Source: Litchfieldia salsa
GTDB lineage: Bacteria > Bacillota > Bacilli > Bacillales > Bacillaceae_L
Length of the DNA: 49,220 nt
Assembly: GCF_900104555.1 (NCBI RefSeq)
Contig: NZ_FNJU01000006.1
Coordinates: 193,863-243,082, forward strand
Direction of reading: 5' to 3'
In this document: piece after piece, positions 43,711 to 49,220 of the stretch
How the letters are laid out: the number at the start of each line of letters is the position of its first letter
Numbering within the stretch: the first letter of the stretch is position 1
Position numbers and translations under genes: made by a program
Notes under the pieces: model-generated
What the model saw: only the letters and a program-made list of their open reading frames with translations
The model's database searches: none
Told to the model about the DNA's origin: nothing

Positions 43711-44814
43711 TTGACTGAGTTACTACGTACTCCGCTTTTTGACGTATATGAAAAATACGGTGCAAAAACAATTGATTTTGGTGGATGGGATTTGCCTGTT
43801 CAATTTTCGAGTATAAAGGAAGAGCATGAAGCAGTAAGAACAAAGGCTGGCTTATTTGATGTTTCTCATATGGGAGAAATTGAAGTGAAAGGTCCAGGTA
43901 GCCTTGCGTATCTTCAAAAAATGATGACAAACGATGTGTCAATATTAAAGGACGGGGCAGCTCAATATACCGCGATGTGTTATCAAGATGGTGGGACTGT
44001 TGATGACCTCCTTATTTATAAAAGAGCAGATTATGACTATTTACTTGTTGTAAATGCTGCAAACATTGAAAAGGATTTTAACTGGTTAAAAGACCATGTG
44101 TTTGGAGAAGTAGAAGTTGTGAATATTTCAAATGATGTTTCTCAGCTTGCCTTACAAGGGCCACTTGCCGAAAAGGTTCTGCAAACATTAACATCAACTG
44201 ATTTAAGTGAAATACGCCCATTCAAGTTTAAAGATAAAGTCGAGGTCGCTGGAAAGATCGCGCTTGTATCAAGAACAGGTTACACAGGTGAAGATGGATT
44301 TGAAATCTACTGTAAGCCTGAGGATGCTAGTACACTTTGGGATGAAATTTTAGCCTCAGGAAAGGAAGAAGGAGTTCTTCCAATTGGTCTTGGTGCTCGT
44401 GATACATTACGTTTTGAAGCAAACCTTGCACTATATGGTCAAGAATTAGCAAAGGATATCACTCCGATTGAGGCAGGGATTGGTTTTGCTGTTAAAACCA
44501 ACAAAGAAGAGGATTTCTTCGGTAAGGCTGTGTTAAAGCAACAAAAAGAAGAAGGCGCTCCTCGTAAACTAGTAGGAATTGAAATGATTGATAAAGGGAT
44601 TCCGCGTCATGGTTATGAAGTATTTGTTGGGGATGCTCAGGTGGGTGAAGTGACTACAGGGACACAATCACCAACTCTTAAGAAAAACATTGGTCTCGCA
44701 CTAATTAGCGCTAATCTTGCAGTTTTAGGGACTGAGGTTGAGGTTCAAGTTCGTAAAAAGAGATTAAAAGCAGTTATTGTTTCTACACCATTTTACAAGC
44801 GTCCTAAAAACTAA
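43711..44814 (+). CDS. gcvT: Glycine cleavage system T protein (aminomethyltransferase)
   Basis: A 367-aa folate-dependent enzyme that moves the methylene group from aminomethyl-lipoyl-H protein to tetrahydrofolate, releasing ammonia. Landmarks: [40 protein letters not shown] and [23 protein letters not shown] 43711 lies behind AAGGGGGA; the longer open frame from 43672 starts within the terminator. First gene of gcvT-gcvPA-gcvPB. Confidence 0.97.
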   Translation: MTELLRTPLFDVYEKYGAKTIDFGGWDLPVQFSSIKEEHEAVRTKAGLFDVSHMGEIEVKGPGSLAYLQKMMTNDVSILKDGAAQYTAMCYQDGGTVDDLLIYKRADYDYLLVVNAANIEKDFNWLKDHVFGEVEVVNISNDVSQLALQGPLAEKVLQTLTSTDLSEIRPFKFKDKVEVAGKIALVSRTGYTGEDGFEIYCKPEDASTLWDEILASGKEEGVLPIGLGARDTLRFEANLALYGQELAKDITPIEAGIGFAVKTNKEEDFFGKAVLKQQKEEGAPRKLVGIEMIDKGIPRHGYEVFVGDAQVGEVTTGTQSPTLKKNIGLALISANLAVLGTEVEVQVRKKRLKAVIVSTPFYKRPKN

Positions 44815-44848
44815 CTAATCCATCCAGTGTGATGAAAGGGGTATATAT

Positions 44849-46204
44849 ATGAGTACGAAACATCGTTATTTGCCTATGACAGAACAAGACCAAACTGAAA
44901 TGCTTCAAGTAATTGGAGTAGATTCAGTTGATGAACTTTTTAGTGATATTCCTGAAAGTGTTCGTTTCCAGGGAGAGTATAATATTAAGCCTGCTAAAAA
45001 CGAAGCGCAATTAATGAAGGAACTCGCGGGGCTTGCTGGAAGAAATGCTGATTTAAGAACAAATGCTTCATTTCTAGGTGCTGGAGTGTATGACCATTAC
45101 ATGCCGGTTATTGTAGACCATGTGATTTCACGTTCTGAGTTTTACACTGCTTACACGCCATACCAACCTGAAATCTCTCAAGGTGAGCTTCAAGCGATCT
45201 TTGAATTCCAAACAATGATTTGCGAATTAACTGGAATGGATGTTGCAAACTCTTCGATGTATGATGGTGGAACAGCATTAGCAGAAGCAGCGATGTTAGC
45301 TGCAGGGCAAACAAAATTGAAGAAAGTACTTGTCTCAAGTGCTGTACATCCAGAATCACGAGACGTATTAAAAACATATGCGGCAGGTCAGTATATCGAA
45401 GTTGTTGAGGTTCCTGCAACAAATGGAGTAACAGATCTTAAAGCGCTTGAAGAAGCAATGGATGAAAATGTTGCATGTGTAGTCGTTCAATATCCAAACT
45501 TCTTTGGACAGATTGAGCCACTAAAGGAAATCGAGAAGATTGCTCATACAGGTAAAAGTATGTTTGTCGTGTCAAGTAACCCACTTTCACTTGGGGCACT
45601 TACTCCTCCTGGGCAATTAGGTGCGGACATTGTTGCCGGAGATGCTCAACCATTTGGTATCGCTACTGCATTTGGTGGACCACATTGTGGATATTTTGCA
45701 GTCACTTCTAAATTAATGAGAAAAGTACCAGGTCGATTAGTTGGTCAAACAGTCGATGAAGATGGCAAACGTGGTTTTGTTCTAACATTACAAGCGCGTG
45801 AACAGCATATACGTCGTGACAAAGCGACATCTAATATTTGTTCTAACCAAGCGTTAAATGCATTAGCGGCCTCTGTTGCGATGACTGCTCTTGGGAAAAA
45901 AGGTGTGAAAGAAATAGCCACTCATAACATTCAAAAGGCTCATTATGCAAAAAGACAATTTGAAGCAAGAGGCTTTGAAGTGGTATTTACAGGTCCTTTC
46001 TTTAACGAATTTGTTGTGAAGTTAGATCGACCCGTTAAAGAAGTAAACCAAAAGTTAATTCAAAATGAGATTATTGGTGGTTATGACTTAGGTCGTGATT
46101 ATCCAGAGCTTTCAAACCATATGTTAGTGGCTGTTACTGAGCTACGTACGAAGGAAGAAATTGATACACTTGTGGGAGAAATGGAGGGCGCGCGCAATGA
46201 ATAA
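44849..46204 (+). CDS. gcvPA: Glycine dehydrogenase (P protein) subunit 1
   Basis: A 451-aa half of the split P protein found in Bacillota; with subunit 2 it decarboxylates glycine and passes the aminomethyl group to H protein. The start [29 protein letters not shown] and [20 protein letters not shown] are family signatures. ATG behind AAAGGGG. Its end overlaps the next gene by 8 bp. This half carries no PLP lysine, as expected. Confidence 0.97.
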   Translation: MSTKHRYLPMTEQDQTEMLQVIGVDSVDELFSDIPESVRFQGEYNIKPAKNEAQLMKELAGLAGRNADLRTNASFLGAGVYDHYMPVIVDHVISRSEFYTAYTPYQPEISQGELQAIFEFQTMICELTGMDVANSSMYDGGTALAEAAMLAAGQTKLKKVLVSSAVHPESRDVLKTYAAGQYIEVVEVPATNGVTDLKALEEAMDENVACVVVQYPNFFGQIEPLKEIEKIAHTGKSMFVVSSNPLSLGALTPPGQLGADIVAGDAQPFGIATAFGGPHCGYFAVTSKLMRKVPGRLVGQTVDEDGKRGFVLTLQAREQHIRRDKATSNICSNQALNALAASVAMTALGKKGVKEIATHNIQKAHYAKRQFEARGFEVVFTGPFFNEFVVKLDRPVKEVNQKLIQNEIIGGYDLGRDYPELSNHMLVAVTELRTKEEIDTLVGEMEGARNE

Positions 46205-47654
46205 TCAAGATCAAGCATTAATTTTTGAAGTATCAAAACCAGGTAGAATTGGGTATAGCTTACCAGAATTAGATGTGCCTGAATTTAATCTTGAAGATTT
46301 AATCCCATCTGATTATATACGTGCTGAAGAGCCTGAGCTTCCTGAGGTATCAGAGCTGGATATTATGCGCCATTATACAGCACTATCTCGTCGTAATCAT
46401 GGTGTGGATTCAGGATTCTATCCTTTAGGATCTTGTACAATGAAATATAATCCGAAAATTAATGAAAATGTCGCTCGCTTCAATGGTTTTGCTCATATTC
46501 ATCCATTACAAGATGAATCAACAGTTCAAGGTGCACTTGAATTAATGTATGATCTTCAAGAGCATTTAAAGGAAATCACAGGAATGGATGAAGTGACATT
46601 ACAGCCAGCTGCAGGGGCGCATGGTGAATGGACGGGATTAATGATGATTCGTGCATTCCATGAAGCAAACAATGATACTGCTCGTACAAAAGTAATCGTA
46701 CCTGATTCAGCACATGGAACAAACCCAGCATCTGCAACAGTAGCAGGTTTTGAAACAATCACCGTTAAGTCAGATGAAAATGGATTGGTTGACTTAGAGG
46801 ACTTGCGTCGTGTAGTTGGTCCTGATACAGCTGCATTAATGCTTACAAACCCTAATACTCTCGGGTTGTTTGAAGAGAATATCTTAGAAATGGCAAGCAT
46901 TATTCATGAAGCTGGTGGTAAGTTGTACTATGATGGAGCAAACTTGAATGCAGTACTAAGTAAAGCTCGCCCTGGTGATATGGGCTTTGATGTTGTTCAC
47001 TTAAACTTACACAAAACATTTACAGGTCCTCATGGAGGCGGTGGTCCAGGTTCAGGTCCTGTTGGGGTAAAAGCAGACCTAATTCCGTACTTACCAAAGC
47101 CTGTTCTTGTTAAAGGTGAAGATGGTTATAAGTTTGAGTATGATCGTCCACAATCAATTGGTCGTGTGAAGCCTTATTATGGTAACTTCGGAATTAATGT
47201 TCGTGCATATACCTATATTCGTTCAATGGGGCCAGATGGTTTGAAAGCAGTGACTGAGTATGCAGTATTGAATGCGAATTATATGATGCGTCGATTAGCA
47301 GAATACTTTGATCTACCATTTGATCGCCATTGTAAGCATGAATTCGTTTTATCTGGTCGTCGACAGAAGAAGTTAGGTGTTCGTACACTTGATATCGCAA
47401 AACGACTGTTAGACTTTGGATACCATCCACCAACGATTTACTTCCCATTAAATGTTGAGGAATGTATTATGATTGAGCCGACTGAAACTGAATCAAAGGA
47501 AACACTCGATTCATTTATTGATGCGATGATTCAGATTGCTCGTGAAGCAGAAGAAAGTCCAGAAATCGTACAAGAAGCACCACATACGACTGTGATAAAG
47601 CGTCTTGATGAAACATTGGCGGCTAGGAAGCCTATCCTACGTTTTCAAAAATAA
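46197..47654 (+). CDS. gcvPB: Glycine dehydrogenase (P protein) subunit 2
   Basis: A 485-aa PLP-containing half of the P protein, close to the 488 aa of B. subtilis. The PLP lysine is in [18 protein letters not shown]. Other landmarks: [14 protein letters not shown] and [17 protein letters not shown] 46197 is eight bases after GGAGGG; the open frame extends to 46161 inside gcvPA without a site. The genes for H and L proteins are not in this window. Confidence 0.97.
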   Translation: MNNQDQALIFEVSKPGRIGYSLPELDVPEFNLEDLIPSDYIRAEEPELPEVSELDIMRHYTALSRRNHGVDSGFYPLGSCTMKYNPKINENVARFNGFAHIHPLQDESTVQGALELMYDLQEHLKEITGMDEVTLQPAAGAHGEWTGLMMIRAFHEANNDTARTKVIVPDSAHGTNPASATVAGFETITVKSDENGLVDLEDLRRVVGPDTAALMLTNPNTLGLFEENILEMASIIHEAGGKLYYDGANLNAVLSKARPGDMGFDVVHLNLHKTFTGPHGGGGPGSGPVGVKADLIPYLPKPVLVKGEDGYKFEYDRPQSIGRVKPYYGNFGINVRAYTYIRSMGPDGLKAVTEYAVLNANYMMRRLAEYFDLPFDRHCKHEFVLSGRRQKKLGVRTLDIAKRLLDFGYHPPTIYFPLNVEECIMIEPTETESKETLDSFIDAMIQIAREAEESPEIVQEAPHTTVIKRLDETLAARKPILRFQK

Positions 47655-47674
47655 TAGATTTAAGTTGATAAAGA

Positions 47675-47701
47675 GGGTTCATCATCGTGATGAACCCCTT
47701 T
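47675..47701 (+). terminator. gcv operon terminator
   Basis: GGGTTCATCA-TCG-TGATGAACCC is a perfect 10-bp stem followed by CTTTA, 20 bp after gcvPB. Confidence 0.88.
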
Positions 47702-47896
47702 ATATTATATAAACATCATAGATATATTTTTTCATAAAGTGTTGAACTTCTTTTACTTTTTTCAATTATATGTGTATTGTTGACTCTTAAGTCGATAGTG
47801 GTAGTTATGATTAAGAAGAGGGTTTCATTAGCGCATGATTTGATACCTATATCCTTTTGACGTTGCTCTATCAGGTGTATAAAGTGAAATTCATAG

Positions 47897-47926
47897 TTGA
47901 CTTCTACGAAGTTTATGGTGTATTAT
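47897..47926 (+). promoter_or_regulatory. Promoter of the first tRNA gene with ACTTC-N3-GAAGT palindrome
   Basis: TTGACT (47897-47902), 18 bp, TATTAT (47921-47926). The palindrome ACTTC-TAC-GAAGT (47900-47912) begins inside the -35 and runs into the spacer. Confidence 0.65.
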
Positions 47927-47964
47927 ATTCATATTAACGAAATGAGCATTTGCAATTTCTTCGT

Positions 47965-48038
47965 GGACCTTTAGCTCAGTTGGTTAGAGCAGACGGCTCA
48001 TAACCGTCCGGTCGTAGGTTCGAGTCCTACAAGGTCCA
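47965..48038 (+). tRNA. tRNA with CAT anticodon, probably Ile2 (AUA-reading)
   Basis: A complete 74-nt cloverleaf: acceptor GGACCTT/AAGGTCC, D arm AGCTCAGTTGGTTAGAGC, anticodon loop CTCATAA and T arm GTAGG-TTCGAGT-CCTAC. The CAT anticodon can be Met or lysidine-modified Ile2. The C4-C5 pairs of the acceptor stem fit the Ile2 identity used by TilS, so I favour Ile2. CCA is not encoded (A then TAT). Confidence 0.9.
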
Positions 48039-48078
48039 TATATTCAGCTTTAATCCATAATGATTGAAGTGAAAACAT

Positions 48079-48108
48079 TTGACTTCTATGAAGTTAGTGT
48101 GATATAGT
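48079..48108 (+). promoter_or_regulatory. Promoter of the fMet-Gly-Asn-Ser tRNA cluster with the palindrome
   Basis: TTGACT (48079-48084), 18 bp, TATAGT (48103-48108). ACTTC-TAT-GAAGT at 48082-48094 overlaps the -35 in the same way as at 47900. Confidence 0.6.
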
Positions 48109-48212
48109 TCTCTTTACAGAAAAACAATTTTTTATTAAAAAAGAGGATAAAATGAATTAAGGTTGTTAATACTTTATTTTGTCGGCTTAAAATGAATTAG
48201 TATTCTTATTCC

Positions 48213-48233
48213 TTATTATCGCGGGGTGGAGCA
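48213..48233 (+). pseudogene. Truncated 5' copy of tRNA-fMet
   Basis: A 21-nt run including CGCGGGGTGGAGCA and its upstream TTATTAT is identical to the start of the intact fMet gene 138 bp downstream (48351-48371). It then continues as unrelated sequence (ACGAGCATTTGC), so no cloverleaf forms. Likely a leftover of unequal recombination between tRNA/rrn clusters. Confidence 0.7.
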
Positions 48234-48357
48234 ACGAGCATTTGCTTCATGTAAGATCTGCGAGTTGTACTGATCGAGCCTCTTCTAGCATTAGCTTCCT
48301 GAGATCAGGACAGTCCTTAATCTACGGTGAAGATTAAAATCTTATAATTTTTATTAT

Positions 48358-48434
<77 letters not shown>

Positions 48435-48441
48435 ATTACCT

Positions 48442-48515
48442 GCGGGTGTAGTTTAATGGTAAAACCTCAGCCTTCCAAGCTGATGTCGTGAGTTCGATTC
48501 TCATCACCCGCTCCA
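48442..48515 (+). tRNA. tRNA-Gly (TCC)
   Basis: Cloverleaf GCGGGTG/CACCCGC, anticodon loop CTTCCAA (TCC), encoded CCA. It lies 7 bp after fMet. Confidence 0.95.
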
Positions 48516-48530
48516 TATTAATATTATTAT

Positions 48531-48605
48531 TCCGCAGTAGCTCAGTGGTAGAGCTATCGGCTGTTAACCGATCGGTCGTAGGTTCGAGTCCTACCTGCGG
48601 AGCCA
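48531..48605 (+). tRNA. tRNA-Asn (GTT)
   Basis: Cloverleaf TCCGCAG/CTGCGGA, anticodon loop CTGTTAA (GTT), encoded CCA. Confidence 0.95.
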
Positions 48606-48606
48606 T

Positions 48607-48697
48607 GGAGAAGTACTCAAGTGGCTGAAGAGGCGCCCCTGCTAAGGGTGTAGGTCGTGTAAGCGGCGCGAGGGTTCAAATCCCTCTTTCTCCGCCA
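48607..48697 (+). tRNA. tRNA-Ser (GCT)
   Basis: A 91-nt class II tRNA with a long variable arm. Acceptor GGAGAAG/CTTTCTCC region, anticodon loop TGCTAA (GCT), encoded CCA. It starts one base after the Asn CCA. Confidence 0.94.
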
Positions 48698-48720
48698 GTA
48701 ATAATTACCATATTTTTCAA

Positions 48721-48944
48721 ACTTCGTAGAAGTTGACATTTTAAAAGGTATGTAGTAAAATGATTATTGTGTCGATTTAGAAACAAGTAATCTTAAGTGG
48801 TTGCTTTTTATTTCTCTAATCACTTCGCGGAAGTTGACTAAAGAGAAATGTTGTGGTATGATATCAGTTCTTAACATAGTAAATGATATTCATATTTATT
48901 TGTTAAAAAACATGTTGACACCGTAAATGTTAATGTGATAAATT
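48721..48944 (+). promoter_or_regulatory. Three tandem rrn promoters, two with ACTTC-N3-GAAGT at the -35
   Basis: P1: TTGACA (48733-48738), 17 bp, TAAAAT (48756-48761). P2: TTGACT (48834-48839), 17 bp, TATGAT (48857-48862). P3: TTGACA (48915-48920), 18 bp, TAAATT (48939-48944). ACTTC-GTA-GAAGT (48721-48733) and ACTTC-GCG-GAAGT (48822-48834) end on the first T of the P1 and P2 -35 boxes. P3 lacks the palindrome. Confidence 0.75.
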
Positions 48945-48960
48945 AATTAAGCTGTTTTGA

Positions 48961-48976
48961 AAGCTCTTTGAAAACT
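48961..48976 (+). promoter_or_regulatory. rrn boxA-like antitermination element
   Basis: AGCTCTTTGAAAACTG in the 16S leader resembles the boxA consensus (TGCTCTTTNA) recognised by NusB/NusE during rRNA antitermination. Confidence 0.65.
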
Positions 48977-49038
48977 GAACACAATAAACAAACGTCAACG
49001 TTTTAAATTAAGTAACAAACTATTGAGCAATCAATACT

Positions 49039-49220
<182 letters not shown>

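Overview
The window is low-GC Bacillota DNA and almost certainly comes from a Bacillaceae genome, Bacillus or a close relative. The signs are AGGAGG-type ribosome binding sites with many TTG and GTG starts, sigma-A promoters of the TTGACA-N17-TATAAT type, a sinR / yqhG-yqhH / gcvT-gcvPA-gcvPB gene order like that of B. subtilis, an eps-type exopolysaccharide operon with an EAR-like RNA element, and a tRNA/rrn cluster at the right edge. I could not assign a species.

Layout. (1) 1-1160: the 3' end of a DP-repeat surface protein ending in an LPNTA sorting signal, followed by its class D sortase. (2) 1217-1520, minus: a 43-aa SinI-like antirepressor gene under a c-di-GMP-I riboswitch. (3) nadE. 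(4) 3011: a SinR/SlrR-like regulator gene. (5) 3383-27698: a 24-kb exopolysaccharide operon. It encodes a Wzz-like modulator and tyrosine kinase, an EAR-like antitermination RNA, UDP-sugar dehydratase, GalU, about nine glycosyltransferases, an EpsG-type polymerase, the EpsL/M/N set for a diacetamido-trideoxy sugar, pyruvyl- and acetyltransferases, a GH88/105-like protein and a flippase. (6) 28002-37673: a lasso-peptide locus with two cyclase-precursor modules and one shared set of kinase, RRE protein, protease, nucleotidyltransferase and ABC exporter genes. (7) 37722-39322: a methyltransferase gene (minus) divergent from a VanZ-like gene. (8) 39413-40352: a GC-rich palindromic repeat, then sinR and a second sinI under a second c-di-GMP-I riboswitch (all minus). 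(9) yqhG-yqhH (minus), then the glycine riboswitch and gcvT-gcvPA-gcvPB. (10) five tRNA genes and the start of a 16S rRNA gene.

How it fits together. Inverted repeats of the form GTTCT-N6-AGAAC, matching the known SinR operator, lie in the spacer of the eps promoter, downstream of the slrR-like promoter, at the same distance downstream of both lasso-module promoters, at the methyltransferase promoter, and inside the P3 stem of the second c-di-GMP riboswitch. Both sinI-like genes sit behind c-di-GMP-I aptamers. My reading is that c-di-GMP sets SinI level, SinI titrates SinR, and SinR controls matrix polysaccharide together with lasso-peptide production. The sequence elements are directly visible; the circuit is inference.

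Limits: all calls come from reading the sequence, with no database search. RNA structures are judged by eye and aptamer edges are approximate. The acceptor sugars of the glycosyltransferases cannot be read from sequence.
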